Positions 13,674 through 22,772 of a stretch of DNA of 33,565 nucleotides are shown here, piece after piece. The DNA comes from Epulopiscium sp. Nele67-Bin004 (GTDB lineage Bacteria; Bacillota_A; Clostridia; Lachnospirales; Cellulosilyticaceae). A program made the translations under genes and the position numbers. Where the stretch lies: positions 1 to 33,565 of the forward strand of contig LNZQ01000175.1 of the NCBI GenBank assembly GCA_002007315.1. The letters are read 5' to 3'. Each line of letters starts with the position of its first letter. Positions within the stretch are counted from its first letter, which is position 1. The notes under the pieces were generated by a model. That model worked only from the letters and a program-made list of their open reading frames with translations. It had not been told where the DNA came from and ran no database searches.

Positions 13674-14597
13674 ATGGCAATTACAGCTGCAATGGTAAAA
13701 GAATTACGTGAAAGAACTGGAGCAGGTATGATGGACTGCAAAAAAGTTCTTACAGAAGTAGACGGTGACTTAGAAAGAGCAATCGAAGTATTACGTGAAA
13801 AAGGGCTTGCAAAAGCTGCAAAAAAAGCAGGACGTGTTGCTGCAGAAGGGCTTGTTAAAGAAGCAGTTTCAGCAGACGGAAAAACAGCTGCTATGGTTGA
13901 AATCAACTCTGAAACAGATTTCGTTGCTAAAAATGAAACTTTCGTTACATTCGTAAACAATGTAGCACAAGTTGTATTAAACAATGAAGTAGTAGACGTT
14001 GAGCAACTTAAAGCATTACCATGGCCAGAAGACAACAGCAAAACTGTATCTGACGTGTTAACAGAAATGATAGCACTAATCGGAGAAAACTTAACTCTAC
14101 GTCGTATCGCAAGAGTTACAACTAATGGAACTATGGTAGCATACACTCACGGTGGTGGAAAAATCGTATCTCTTGTTGAAGTTGATAGCACAGCTGACAA
14201 CGCACAAGAAGTAGGTAAAAATATTGCTATGCAAATCGCAGCAGCAAGTCCAAAGTTTTTATCTAAAGACGATGTTTCTCAAGAAACTATCGACAAAGAA
14301 AGAGAAATCCTTCTTGCTCAAGCTTTAAATGAAAATGCAACAGCTGCTAAACCAAAACCAGAAAACATTATCGAGAAAATGGTTGAAGGTAGACTTGGTA
14401 AAGAGCTATTCAAAGAAATTTGTCTATTAGAGCAAGAATACGTTAAAGACCCAAGCCTTAGTGTTGCAAAATACGTTGCACAAGCGTTAGGTTCAGACAA
14501 AGCAATTACTTCATTTATCCGTTTTGAAACAGGTGAAGGAATTGAGAAAAAAGAAGAAAACTTTGCAGAAGAAGTTGCTAAACAACTACAAGGTTAA
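13674..14597 (+). CDS. tsf: Translation elongation factor Ts
   Basis: EF-Ts (307 aa) exchanges GDP for GTP on EF-Tu. The N-terminal UBA-like domain has KELRERTGAGMMDCKKVLTE (10-29). The EF-Tu contact motif ETDFVAKNETF is present near residue 80, and the HGGGKIVSLVEV dimerisation region follows. The ATG is preceded by GGAGG. It is cotranscribed with rpsB, 24 nt away, and ends at a strong terminator. Confidence 0.98.
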   Translation: MAITAAMVKELRERTGAGMMDCKKVLTEVDGDLERAIEVLREKGLAKAAKKAGRVAAEGLVKEAVSADGKTAAMVEINSETDFVAKNETFVTFVNNVAQVVLNNEVVDVEQLKALPWPEDNSKTVSDVLTEMIALIGENLTLRRIARVTTNGTMVAYTHGGGKIVSLVEVDSTADNAQEVGKNIAMQIAAASPKFLSKDDVSQETIDKEREILLAQALNENATAAKPKPENIIEKMVEGRLGKELFKEICLLEQEYVKDPSLSVAKYVAQALGSDKAITSFIRFETGEGIEKKEENFAEEVAKQLQG

Positions 14598-14604
14598 TTT
14601 TGAT

Positions 14605-14636
14605 AAATAGGATACAACTGTATCCTATTTTTTTTG
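14605..14636 (+). terminator. Terminator of rpsB-tsf
   Basis: AAATAGGATAC (14605-14615) and GTATCCTATTT (14620-14630) form an 11-bp perfect stem with a 4-nt loop, followed by T residues. Confidence 0.92.
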
Positions 14637-14701
14637 TAAAAAATATCTAGCAAAATTCCAATAATTGTGGTAAAGTTATTGTTGAAGTGGAAGGTGAAAA
14701 A

Positions 14702-15409
14702 ATGCGAAAATATAACAGAGTATTAGTAAAACTAAGTGGCGAAGCGTTGGCGGGGGCACAAGGTAAAGGATTTGACAATGAAATTATCAAAAACATTGTA
14801 AATCAATTAGGAAAGCTTATAGAAGAAGGTGTTGAAGTAAGCGTTGTTATAGGTGGCGGAAACTTTTGGCGTGGAAGAACCTCAGGTGACATGGATAGAA
14901 CGAAAGCAGACCAAATTGGAATGCTTGCAACTATTATGAATGCAATTTATGTTGCTGATATTTGCAGAGTTGAAGGACTTGACGCAGTGGTACAAACCCC
15001 TTTTGTTATGGGCAATATGACAGAGCAATTTTCTAAAGATAGTGCTATGGCACACTTAAAAAACAAAAAAATAGTATTTTTTGCAGGTGGCACAGGGCAT
15101 CCGTATTTTTCAACCGACACAGGAGCAGCACTAAGAGGATGCGAAATTGAAGCCGACGTTTTACTTTTTGCTAAAAATATTGATGGGGTATACGACAGTG
15201 ACCCTAAACTAAATAAAGATGCAAAAAAATACGATAGAATTTCTTGCAAAGACGTTGTTGCAAAAGGTCTACAAGCGTTTGACCAATCATGTGCGACACT
15301 TTGCATGGAAAACAATTTATCAATAATTGTGTTTGATTTAAACACCAAAGATGGTATAATAAGAACTACAAATGGTGAACCTATTGGCACAACTATTTAT
15401 ACGAATTAA
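14702..15409 (+). CDS. pyrH: Uridylate kinase (UMP kinase)
   Basis: This hexameric bacterial UMP kinase (235 aa) converts UMP to UDP. Recognisable are VLVKLSGEAL (7-16), VVIGGGNFWRG, DQIGMLATIMNA, FAGGTGHPYFSTDTGAALR and LLFAKNIDGVYDSDPK, the amino-acid kinase fold with its ATP and UMP sites. ATG 14702 gives the family length and has AAGGTG upstream; the GTG at 14687 would add five residues and lies upstream of this site. I see no convincing promoter between the tsf terminator and this gene. frr follows 21 nt later. Confidence 0.97.
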   Translation: MRKYNRVLVKLSGEALAGAQGKGFDNEIIKNIVNQLGKLIEEGVEVSVVIGGGNFWRGRTSGDMDRTKADQIGMLATIMNAIYVADICRVEGLDAVVQTPFVMGNMTEQFSKDSAMAHLKNKKIVFFAGGTGHPYFSTDTGAALRGCEIEADVLLFAKNIDGVYDSDPKLNKDAKKYDRISCKDVVAKGLQAFDQSCATLCMENNLSIIVFDLNTKDGIIRTTNGEPIGTTIYTN

Positions 15410-15430
15410 TTTGTTGAGGAGAAAAATGAA

Positions 15431-15985
15431 ATGAAAGAACACTTAAAAACTTATGAAAATAAGATGGAAAAATCAGTTTTATCTTTAAAAGAAGATTTTA
15501 GCACAGTAAGAGCAGGTAGAGCTAACCCACACGTACTAGACAGATTAACAGTAGACTACTATGGACAACAAACTCCTATTGCACAAGTTGGTAACATCAC
15601 AGTACCAGAAGCAAGAATACTACAAATCCAACCATGGGATACAAGCCTATTAAAAGCTATCGAAAAAACTATCAACGAGTCAGATTTAGGTATAAACCCA
15701 TCAAATGACGGAAAAGTAATTAGACTAATTTTCCCAGAATTGACAGAAGAAAGAAGAAAAGAACTTACTAAAGACATCAAGAAAAAAGGGGAAAACGCTA
15801 AAGTTGCAATAAGAAACATTAGACGTGAAGCTATTGACGCATTCAAAAAAATGCAAAAAAACAGCGAAATTACTGAAGATGAGTTGAGCGGAGCAGAAGC
15901 AGACATACAAAAATTAACTGATAAATTTGTAGATGAGATTGATAAACAGATAGAGTCAAAAAATAAAGAGATATTATCTGTATAA
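15431..15985 (+). CDS. frr: Ribosome recycling factor
   Basis: RRF (184 aa) splits post-termination ribosomes together with EF-G. Typical sequence is FSTVRAGRANPHVLDRLTVDYYG, then TPIAQVGNITVPEARILQIQPWD and DLGINPSNDGKVIRL. The length is standard. The ATG at 15431 follows GAGGAG; another ATG five bases earlier is out of frame. It pairs with pyrH, as in most Firmicutes. Confidence 0.98.
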   Translation: MKEHLKTYENKMEKSVLSLKEDFSTVRAGRANPHVLDRLTVDYYGQQTPIAQVGNITVPEARILQIQPWDTSLLKAIEKTINESDLGINPSNDGKVIRLIFPELTEERRKELTKDIKKKGENAKVAIRNIRREAIDAFKKMQKNSEITEDELSGAEADIQKLTDKFVDEIDKQIESKNKEILSV

Positions 15986-15987
15986 AT

Positions 15988-16016
15988 AAAAAGCTCCTCC
16001 ATTTGAGGGGCTTTTT
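15988..16016 (+). terminator. Terminator-like hairpin between frr and uppS
   Basis: AAAAAGCTCCTC (15988-15999) pairs with GAGGGGCTTTTT (16005-16016), 12 bp with one wobble. The uppS ribosome binding site begins about 10 nt later, leaving no room for a promoter, so it probably acts as a partial terminator or attenuator inside the operon. Confidence 0.85.
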
Positions 16017-16039
16017 ATGCTATTTAGGGAGGATATTTT

Positions 16040-16723
16040 ATGCATGTTGCAATAATAATGGACGGAAACGGTCGTTGGGCGACCAAAAATAATTTATCAC
16101 GTAATGAAGGACATAAGGAAGGAAGCGACGTTTTAAAAACTATAATAGACTATGCAAATAAAAGAAATGTTGACTATTTAACAGTGTATGCATTTTCTAC
16201 CGAAAATTGGAATAGACCAAAAGATGAAGTTGATGGACTTATGAAGTTGCTAGAAAACTACTTAACTAGAGCGATTAGACAAGCAAAAAAAGATGATGCT
16301 AAAATACGTGTTATAGGGACAAAAGATAACTTATCAAAATCTATAATAGATAAGATGAATAAACTAGAAGAAGTTACAAAAAATAATACAGGTGTATATG
16401 TGTTGTTTGCTATAAATTATGGTGGTCGAGATGAAATAATTAGAGCTTGCACAAAAATTGCTAACGATAAAGCAAGCGGCAAAATTAATAACATTACAGA
16501 GCAAATTTTTAATAGCTATTTGGATACACATGACATTCCAGACCCAGATTTACTTATACGTACAAGTGGTGAAATGCGTACAAGTAACTTTTTGCCGTGG
16601 CAATTAGCGTACACTGAATTTTATTTTACAGAGAAACTGTGGCCAGATTTTACAAAAAAAGATTTTGATGAAGCTTTGGAAGTGTATTCTTTAAGAAAAA
16701 GACGCTTTGGAAAAAGTGAATAA
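16040..16723 (+). CDS. uppS: Isoprenyl transferase (undecaprenyl diphosphate synthase)
   Basis: This cis-prenyltransferase (227 aa) makes the C55 lipid carrier for cell wall synthesis. The protein starts directly at MHVAIIMDGNGRWA with the catalytic Asp8, and carries GHKEG, VYAFSTENW, AINYGGRDEII and RTSGEMRTSNFLPWQ. It lacks the 15-20 residues that usually precede HVAIIMDG. An in-frame stop at 16025-16027 confirms that no longer form exists. The ribosome binding site is AGGGAGG. It begins the lipid/isoprenoid block uppS-cdsA-dxr-rseP-ispG. Confidence 0.97.
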   Translation: MHVAIIMDGNGRWATKNNLSRNEGHKEGSDVLKTIIDYANKRNVDYLTVYAFSTENWNRPKDEVDGLMKLLENYLTRAIRQAKKDDAKIRVIGTKDNLSKSIIDKMNKLEEVTKNNTGVYVLFAINYGGRDEIIRACTKIANDKASGKINNITEQIFNSYLDTHDIPDPDLLIRTSGEMRTSNFLPWQLAYTEFYFTEKLWPDFTKKDFDEALEVYSLRKRRFGKSE

Positions 16724-16735
16724 GGAGTTGAATTG

Positions 16736-17542
16736 ATGCTTACTAGAATTTTGACAGGTGTTGTAGGTATACCCGTTGCTGTTTGGATTATTATGAGCGG
16801 TGGATGGTTGATGCAAGGTGTTGGAGTTGCACTTGGTGTAATTGCGATGTATGAATATTTTAGAGCAGTATCAAAGACGTATAAGCCTATGCAACTAATA
16901 GGTATAGTATCAGTTGGGTTATTTCTTGTAGGATATTCATACTTATATGAATTTTATGCTTTGTTTATTTCAGCGGTTGTAGTAGCAATGTTAATAACAA
17001 ACGTCATATGTTACCCAAAATACAACATCGCAGATATTGCAGTAACTTTGTTTGGCGTAGTTTATATTGGCGTATTGCTTGGAATGATAATATCTATACG
17101 TGACTTACCAAATGGAATATTTTGGGTAATTTTACTATTTATATGTGCTTGGGGTAGTGATACTTGTGCATATTTTGCAGGAAGATTTTTGGGCAAAAGA
17201 AAGCTTGCTCCAAAGTTAAGCCCTAAAAAAACTGTTGAAGGAGCTATAGGTGGAGCTATAGGCGCAGGGGCTATAGTATTTATATATGTAACTGTGTTGT
17301 CTAACCTAGAAAAAATAGTAGTGTCTAGTTCGGATATTATGTTGCTGGTAGGCATAGGGTGCATAGGTGCTATATTGTCGCAATTTGGTGACCTTGCAGC
17401 GTCATCGATTAAACGTAGTGTAGATGTTAAAGATTTTGGACATCTATTTCCTGGGCATGGAGGGATACTGGATAGGTTTGATAGTATTTTGCTAATATCA
17501 CCGCTTATATATTGCGTTGCTACGATGATTTTACCGTTATAG
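16736..17542 (+). CDS. cdsA: Phosphatidate cytidylyltransferase (CDP-diglyceride synthase)
   Basis: CdsA (268 aa) makes CDP-diacylglycerol from CTP and phosphatidate in the membrane. It is almost entirely hydrophobic, with about seven to eight predicted spans. The CDP-DAG synthase signature SSIKRSVDVKDFGHLFPGHG is followed by GILDRFDS. WGSDTCAYFAGRFLGKRKLAPKLSPKKTVEG, given here in two parts as WGSDTCAYFAGRFLG and KLSPKKTVEG, is also typical. ATG 16736 has AAGGAG 8 nt upstream and was preferred to the adjacent TTG at 16733. It lies 12 nt after uppS. Confidence 0.96.
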   Translation: MLTRILTGVVGIPVAVWIIMSGGWLMQGVGVALGVIAMYEYFRAVSKTYKPMQLIGIVSVGLFLVGYSYLYEFYALFISAVVVAMLITNVICYPKYNIADIAVTLFGVVYIGVLLGMIISIRDLPNGIFWVILLFICAWGSDTCAYFAGRFLGKRKLAPKLSPKKTVEGAIGGAIGAGAIVFIYVTVLSNLEKIVVSSSDIMLLVGIGCIGAILSQFGDLAASSIKRSVDVKDFGHLFPGHGGILDRFDSILLISPLIYCVATMILPL

Positions 17543-17557
17543 ATTTGGAGGGAATTA

Positions 17558-18709
17558 ATGAAAAAAATTGCAATATTAGGTTCAACAGGCTCGATAGGGA
17601 CACAGGCTTTGGACGTAATTGAAAGAGATAGTGGGCTACAAGTTGTGGGACTAACTACTAACACACAAATTGATTTGTTGGAGAAGCAAATTATAAAGTT
17701 TAGACCTAAGTTGGTTGCTGTTATGGATAAAGATAAAGCAAAAATTTTGCAAGATAAAATAAGACATTTGGACATAGAAGTTGTGTCTGGCTTAGAAGGG
17801 CTTATCCAAGTTGGGGCACATACTGGAGCAGACTTGCTTATAACAGCAGTTGTAGGAATGGTGGGGCTTTTGCCAACGATAGAGGCAATAAAAAATAACA
17901 TTGACATTGCTCTTGCAAACAAAGAAACGCTTGTTGTTGCAGGTGAAATTGTTATGAATTTAGCCAAAGAAAAAGGTGTAAGTATACTTCCAGTTGATAG
18001 CGAACATTCGGCTATTTTTCAGTGTTTACTTGCGGGAAAACAAGCCGAAGTAAGTAGGCTTATATTAACTGCATCAGGCGGTCCGTTTAGGACGTGTACA
18101 AAAGAACAGCTTGAACATGTGACTCTTGAACAAGCATTAAAACACCCAAATTGGAGTATGGGGAGCAAAATAACGATAGACTCTGCAACGCTTATGAATA
18201 AAGGGCTTGAAGTTATTGAGGCAAGTCATTTGTTTAATATGAGTGTAGATAAAATAGATGTTGTAGTTCACAAAGAAAGCATTATACATTCTATGGTTGA
18301 ATATGTTGACGGCTCAACGATAGCCCAACTTGGTATGCCAGATATGAGACACCCTATTGATTATGCGATACATTATCCAAACCGAGCAGATGCACCGTAT
18401 ATACCAAAGCTTGACCTTGTGAAAATTGGCAGTTTGAATTTTGAAGCTCCTAAAAAAGAAATGTTCCCTTGTTTGACGTTTGCTTATGATGCAATAGCTG
18501 AGGGGGGGACTAAGCCAGCTGTTCTTAATGCAGCAAATGAAGTTGCAGTTGCTAAATTTTTAAATAAGGAAATTAGTTTTGTCCAAATTCCTAAACTTAT
18601 ACATAAAGTGATGGAAAAACACATATGTATATTTAGACCAAGCCTTGAACAAATTATAGAAGCAGATGAATGGACAAGAAAATATTGTAGGGAAGAGGCG
18701 AGAGTATGA
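17558..18709 (+). CDS. dxr: 1-deoxy-D-xylulose 5-phosphate reductoisomerase
   Basis: Dxr (383 aa) catalyses the second step of the MEP isoprenoid pathway using NADPH. The N-terminal Rossmann motif is ILGSTGSIGTQALDVI (6-21). Substrate and metal sites appear as ANKETLVVAGE, LPVDSEHSAIFQ, LTASGGPFR and TIDSATLMNKGLEVIEA. The length is normal. The ATG follows GGAGGG. Its stop overlaps the rseP start (ATGA). The pathway partner ispG is two genes downstream. Confidence 0.98.
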   Translation: MKKIAILGSTGSIGTQALDVIERDSGLQVVGLTTNTQIDLLEKQIIKFRPKLVAVMDKDKAKILQDKIRHLDIEVVSGLEGLIQVGAHTGADLLITAVVGMVGLLPTIEAIKNNIDIALANKETLVVAGEIVMNLAKEKGVSILPVDSEHSAIFQCLLAGKQAEVSRLILTASGGPFRTCTKEQLEHVTLEQALKHPNWSMGSKITIDSATLMNKGLEVIEASHLFNMSVDKIDVVVHKESIIHSMVEYVDGSTIAQLGMPDMRHPIDYAIHYPNRADAPYIPKLDLVKIGSLNFEAPKKEMFPCLTFAYDAIAEGGTKPAVLNAANEVAVAKFLNKEISFVQIPKLIHKVMEKHICIFRPSLEQIIEADEWTRKYCREEARV

Positions 18710-19734
18710 CACAAATATTAATTTTTGTAATAATGTTTGCCACAATTGTAGTAGTTCATGAGTGGGGACATTTTATAGCCGCAAAAAAGATGGACGTACA
18801 AGTTAATGAATTTGCTATCGGTATGGGACCAAAACTTTGGAGCAAACAAAAAGGCGAAACATTATACACATTGCGTTTGTTACCGATAGGTGGATTTTGT
18901 GCGATGGAAGGCGAAAATGAAGAATCAACCAATGAACGTGCGCTATGTGCAAAAAGTCCAGCACAGAGAATGATAATTTTTGTGGCTGGAGCTTTTATGA
19001 ATTTTATTTTGACATGGGTGCTATTAAGTTTATTTATAAGTTATCAAGGGTATAATACTAATGTAGTAAGTAGTTTGCTTGAAAATTCTCCAATTGCACA
19101 AGCAGGAGTACAACCTGGCGAAACTATTGTATCGATAAATGGTGTACAAGTTGAAACTCAACAAGAAATTTTGGAGCAAGTTACAACTCCAGACATTCCA
19201 TACAGCGTTGTTATACAAGCTATTGATGGGCAAACTAGAACACTTCAAATAGTTGCTGCTGCAAGAGAAGGTGGAGGAGCTGCACTTGGATTTTATCCAA
19301 CAACGCAACGTTTAGGAATAATTAGCAGTATCGGAACAGGATTAACAGGAACTTTCCAAATGATAGGCGATGTGTTTAGCGGATTTGCAAATATTATTAC
19401 TGGTATGGTTGGTGTTGATGAACTTGCTGGAATAGTTGGAGTAACCCAAGTGACAACTGAGGTTTGGGAAAATTCTGTAGACTATAGTTTGATGTATGCT
19501 ATTATGAATATGGTGTATATTACGGCTGTGTTGTCTGCAAATTTAGCAGTATTAAATTTAATTCCATTTCCAGCGTTAGACGGTGGTAGAATTTTATTTA
19601 CGTTTATAGAGCTTGTACGAGGAAAACCACTTGACCAAAATAAAGAAGGATTTATTCATTTTGTTGGGTTTGCACTGCTAATGGTGCTTATGGTTGTTGT
19701 ATTGTATAACGACATTGTGAGGTTGATGGCATAA
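18706..19734 (+). CDS. rseP: Site-2 zinc metalloprotease RseP/RasP
   Basis: This intramembrane protease (342 aa) cuts transmembrane anchors such as anti-sigma factors and signal-peptide remnants. The HExxH motif is HEWGH (18-22) in the first membrane segment. A PDZ domain lies roughly at residues 115-180 (QAGVQPGETIVSING). The second zinc motif is NLIPFPALDGGRI near residue 282. Several membrane spans flank these. The start overlaps the dxr stop, and its own stop overlaps the ispG ATG (TAATG), so the three genes are translationally coupled. Confidence 0.97.
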   Translation: MTQILIFVIMFATIVVVHEWGHFIAAKKMDVQVNEFAIGMGPKLWSKQKGETLYTLRLLPIGGFCAMEGENEESTNERALCAKSPAQRMIIFVAGAFMNFILTWVLLSLFISYQGYNTNVVSSLLENSPIAQAGVQPGETIVSINGVQVETQQEILEQVTTPDIPYSVVIQAIDGQTRTLQIVAAAREGGGAALGFYPTTQRLGIISSIGTGLTGTFQMIGDVFSGFANIITGMVGVDELAGIVGVTQVTTEVWENSVDYSLMYAIMNMVYITAVLSANLAVLNLIPFPALDGGRILFTFIELVRGKPLDQNKEGFIHFVGFALLMVLMVVVLYNDIVRLMA

Positions 19735-20786
19735 TGAGAAACGACACTAAAGTTATACAAATTAAAGATGTAAAAATAGGTGGGGGAAACCCTATATTAA
19801 TTCAATCTATGTGCAACACAAAAACCAACGATATAAGTTCAACGGTTGACCAAATTAAACAACTTGAAAACGCAGGCTGTGAAATCGCAAGAGTTGCTGT
19901 GCCAGACAAAGAGGCTGCACTTGCGATAGATAAAATTGTTTCAAGTGTAAAAATTCCCGTTGTAGCCGACATACATTTTGATTATCGTTTGGCACTTATG
20001 GCGATTGAAAACGGTATTAGCAAACTAAGAATTAATCCAGGGAATATCGGAAACGAAGCAAAAGTAATAGAGGTTGTAAAAAAGGCACAAGAATATAATA
20101 TTCCTATTAGAATAGGAGTGAATTCTGGTTCAATCGAAAAAGATATTTTGCAAAAAGTTGGGGTGTGTGCAGAAGGTATGGTTGAAAGTGCAAAAAGACA
20201 TATTGATATATTAGAAAAGCTTGGGTTTGATAATATAGTAGTGTCTTTGAAAGCATCAAATGTGCCTTTGGCTATAGATGCATATAGTTTGTTTTCGTCA
20301 AAGTATAATTATCCGCTTCATGTTGGAATTACGGAAGCAGGAACATTTTATAAAGGAACAATCAAGTCATCAGTAGGGCTTGGTGCTATACTTTCACGTG
20401 GCATAGGTGATACAATAAGAGTATCTCTTTCAGATGACCCAACAAAAGAGATTGATTGCGCAAAGTATGTTTTGCAGTCTTTAGGGCTTAGAAATTTTGG
20501 AGCAGAAATTATTTCTTGTCCCACTTGTGGAAGAACTAATACCGACCTTATAAACCTTGCAAACAAAGTAGAAACATTTGCTGAAACTATACCTCACAAC
20601 ATAAAAATTGCCGTTATGGGGTGTGCCGTAAATGGTCCTGGAGAAGCTAGAGAAGCTGATATTGGCATAGCTTGTGGCAACAAAGAAGGCATCATTTTCA
20701 AAAAGGGCGAAATAGTTAGAAAAGTCAAAGAAGATGAACTTTTTTCAGCTTTTACTAAAGAACTTAAAGAAATGCTTGATTTTTAG
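19734..20786 (+). CDS. ispG: 4-hydroxy-3-methylbut-2-en-1-yl diphosphate synthase
   Basis: IspG (350 aa) is the [4Fe-4S] enzyme of the MEP pathway that opens methylerythritol cyclodiphosphate. The cluster ligands are visible: SCPTCGRTN (Cys262, Cys265) and MGCAVNGPGE (Cys297, with Glu304 as fourth ligand). The TIM-barrel part has VADIHFDYRLAL and LRINPGNIG. The length fits the short bacterial form. The gene overlaps rseP by one base. A promoter for the next operon is embedded in its 3' end. polC, which often follows ispG in Firmicutes, is not here. Confidence 0.98.
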   Translation: MRNDTKVIQIKDVKIGGGNPILIQSMCNTKTNDISSTVDQIKQLENAGCEIARVAVPDKEAALAIDKIVSSVKIPVVADIHFDYRLALMAIENGISKLRINPGNIGNEAKVIEVVKKAQEYNIPIRIGVNSGSIEKDILQKVGVCAEGMVESAKRHIDILEKLGFDNIVVSLKASNVPLAIDAYSLFSSKYNYPLHVGITEAGTFYKGTIKSSVGLGAILSRGIGDTIRVSLSDDPTKEIDCAKYVLQSLGLRNFGAEIISCPTCGRTNTDLINLANKVETFAETIPHNIKIAVMGCAVNGPGEAREADIGIACGNKEGIIFKKGEIVRKVKEDELFSAFTKELKEMLDF

Positions 20787-20804
20787 GCAAAAAGGTATTA
20801 TAAT
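20776..20804 (+). promoter_or_regulatory. Promoter of the rimP-nusA-infB operon
   Basis: TTGATT (20776-20781), a 17-bp spacer and TATAAT (20799-20804), overlapping the ispG stop codon. The transcript would begin near 20811 and pass through the hairpin at 20834-20866. Confidence 0.75.
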
Positions 20805-20833
20805 CTTGAGTTAGAAAATAGATACGTGATTAG

Positions 20834-20866
20834 AAAGGAGTGGGTATATTATTTGCCCACTCTTTT
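20834..20866 (+). promoter_or_regulatory. rimP leader hairpin (GAGTGGG/CCCACTC), candidate attenuator
   Basis: GAGTGGG (20838-20844) pairs with CCCACTC (20856-20862), extended by AAAG/TTTT to 11 bp, and is followed by a T-rich stretch. I recall similar hairpins just before rimP in other Firmicutes, but have not verified this. Its position between promoter and first gene suggests attenuation of the nusA operon. Confidence 0.7.
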
Positions 20867-20887
20867 ATATTCAAATAAGGAGAAACC

Positions 20888-21352
20888 ATGAACAAAAACG
20901 AAGTAATACAAAACGTTACAAAGTACATTACAGATATAGCAAATGATTCTAGCCTTGAATTAGTTGATGTTGAATTTACAAAAGAAGGTGCAAACTATTA
21001 TTTAAGAATTTATATCGACAAAGAAGGTGGTGTAAATATTTCAGATTGCCAACATTTTAGTCGTGCTATTGAGCCTGTGCTAGATGAAAAAGACCCTATA
21101 GGTCCACCGTATATGCTTGAGGTAAGTTCGCCAGGACTTGATAGAATTATAAAAAAGGAGGAAGACTTCGTTAGATTTAAGGGGCGTATTGTAGATGTTA
21201 AGTTGTATCAAGCTATTGACAAGAAAAAACAAATTCAAGCTACATTAGTAGGAAAATCTAACAATATTTTATCGCTACAAGATGAAGAGGAAAAACTAAT
21301 AGAAATAGAAGAAACAAACGTAGTAAGTGTACGACTTGCTGTTTTGTTTTAA
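20888..21352 (+). CDS. rimP: Ribosome maturation factor RimP
   Basis: RimP (154 aa) assists 30S assembly. Typical segments are ELVDVEFTKEGANYYLRIYID, GGVNISDCQHFSRAIEPVLDEKDPI and YMLEVSSPGLDR. The length is standard. The ATG follows AAGGAG. It is the first gene of the nusA-infB operon. Confidence 0.97.
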   Translation: MNKNEVIQNVTKYITDIANDSSLELVDVEFTKEGANYYLRIYIDKEGGVNISDCQHFSRAIEPVLDEKDPIGPPYMLEVSSPGLDRIIKKEEDFVRFKGRIVDVKLYQAIDKKKQIQATLVGKSNNILSLQDEEEKLIEIEETNVVSVRLAVLF

Positions 21353-21370
21353 ACACAATGGGAGGAAAAG

Positions 21371-22516
21371 ATGAATCAAGAATTTATTACAGCTATAGAC
21401 CAGATTGTTGAGTCAAAAGGCATAGATAGAGAAAATTTATTTGAAGCAATTAAACAATCAATAGAAGCAGCTTGCAAAAAGCAATTTGGTAATTTGGGTG
21501 GTAAGCCACAAGTTATCAAAGTGGATATCAACGAAAAATCAGGAGTAGTAAAAGTTTACTCCGAAAAAACAGTTGTTGAAGATGAAGAAATAGAAAGTGA
21601 TATAGTAGAAATCACCCTGTCAGACGCAAAAGACATTAGACCTATATATGAAGTTGGAGATAAAGTAGACATAGAAATTACTCCAAAAGATTTTGGGCGA
21701 ATTGCAGCAAAAAATGCAAAAAATGTTGTTATCCAAAAAATTAAAGAAGCAGAAAGACAAAAAATATATGACGAATATATCGTAAAACTAAATGATATAG
21801 TAAAAGGGCGAGTTTTAAGACGTGATAAAAATGGGTATATCGTTCAACTTGTAGATTACGTTGAAACAGAAGCATCGCTTCCTGTAACAGAGTCTATGCC
21901 AAATGATGATTTTGACCAAATGGAACACAGCAATCCAATTAAGGCGTTTTATTTAATAAACGTAAAAGATTTCAACAAAAATGAACAAAAAGACCCTAAA
22001 GCAAAATGGGAAGCACAAGTTATTGTATCACGTACTCACCCAGATTTAGTTAGACGTTTGTTTGAGCAAGAAGTGGTTGAAATCAGCGATGGAACGGTTG
22101 AAATAAAAAGTATTGCTCGTGAGGCAGGTTCACGTACAAAGATTGCTGTGCACTCAAATGATCCATCAGTTGATCCAGTTGGTTCATGTGTTGGTGAACG
22201 TGGAAACCGTATAAATCTTGTTGTTGACGAACTTGAAGGCGAAAAAATAGACGTCGTTAAATGGAATGAAGATCCAAAAGCGTTTATTGAAGCAGCTTTA
22301 AGCCCAGCAACAGTTATATCTGTTGAGTTAATTGAAACAGAGACAGAACGTGGCACAGAACGAAATGCAAAAGTTATAGTTCCAGACAATATTTTGACAC
22401 TAGCAATAGGAAAAGGTGGTCAAAATGTGCGTCTTGCTGCAAAACTGACAGGCTGGAAAATAGATATAAAAAGTGAAAAAGTTGTTCCAGAAAGCAGTGT
22501 AGAAGATGACGAATAA
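21371..22516 (+). CDS. nusA: Transcription termination/antitermination protein NusA
   Basis: NusA (381 aa) binds RNA polymerase and influences pausing, termination and antitermination. Domains in order: N-terminal polymerase-binding domain (1-130), S1 (from KGRVLRRDKNGYIVQL, about 140-200), KH1 (with DPVGSCVGERGNRI) and KH2 (LAIGKGGQNVRLAAKLTGWK). The acidic C-terminal repeats of the E. coli protein are absent, as usual in Firmicutes. The 3' end overlaps ylxR by 11 nt. Confidence 0.98.
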   Translation: MNQEFITAIDQIVESKGIDRENLFEAIKQSIEAACKKQFGNLGGKPQVIKVDINEKSGVVKVYSEKTVVEDEEIESDIVEITLSDAKDIRPIYEVGDKVDIEITPKDFGRIAAKNAKNVVIQKIKEAERQKIYDEYIVKLNDIVKGRVLRRDKNGYIVQLVDYVETEASLPVTESMPNDDFDQMEHSNPIKAFYLINVKDFNKNEQKDPKAKWEAQVIVSRTHPDLVRRLFEQEVVEISDGTVEIKSIAREAGSRTKIAVHSNDPSVDPVGSCVGERGNRINLVVDELEGEKIDVVKWNEDPKAFIEAALSPATVISVELIETETERGTERNAKVIVPDNILTLAIGKGGQNVRLAAKLTGWKIDIKSEKVVPESSVEDDE

Positions 22517-22772
22517 AAAAATACCCATGCGAAAATGTACAGGATGTGGTATTATGAAAGATAAGACCGAACTTATAAGAATAGTTAAAACTGCAGAAGG
22601 TAACGTTGTAGTGGGTGAAAAAGTGCAAGGACGTGGTGCCTATATTTGCAAAAATAGTGATTGCATGAAAAAAGTTGCTAAGTCACGAGGGCTAGACCGT
22701 TCATTTAAGTCATCGGTTTCAAAAGAAATTTACGAACAATTGGCGAAAGAGTTAGAGGAGTATGGAAAATAA
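22506..22772 (+). CDS. rnpM: YlxR/RnpM, RNase P modulator (DUF448)
   Basis: The protein is 88 aa. The DUF448 signature is IPMRKCTGCGIMKDKTELIRIVK followed by GRGAYICKNSDC, with two Cys pairs, here given as MRKCTGCG and GAYICKNSDC. In Bacillus subtilis this protein has been reported to bind and modulate RNase P. It overlaps both nusA (11 nt) and ylxQ (11 nt), which implies tight coupling. Confidence 0.95.
   Translation: MTNKKIPMRKCTGCGIMKDKTELIRIVKTAEGNVVVGEKVQGRGAYICKNSDCMKKVAKSRGLDRSFKSSVSKEIYEQLAKELEEYGK

Noticed and set aside
17062..17967. Minus-strand ORF of 301 codons across cdsA and dxr
   Set aside because: It spans two well-identified + strand genes and has no recognisable product. 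It is a shadow frame produced by codon bias.
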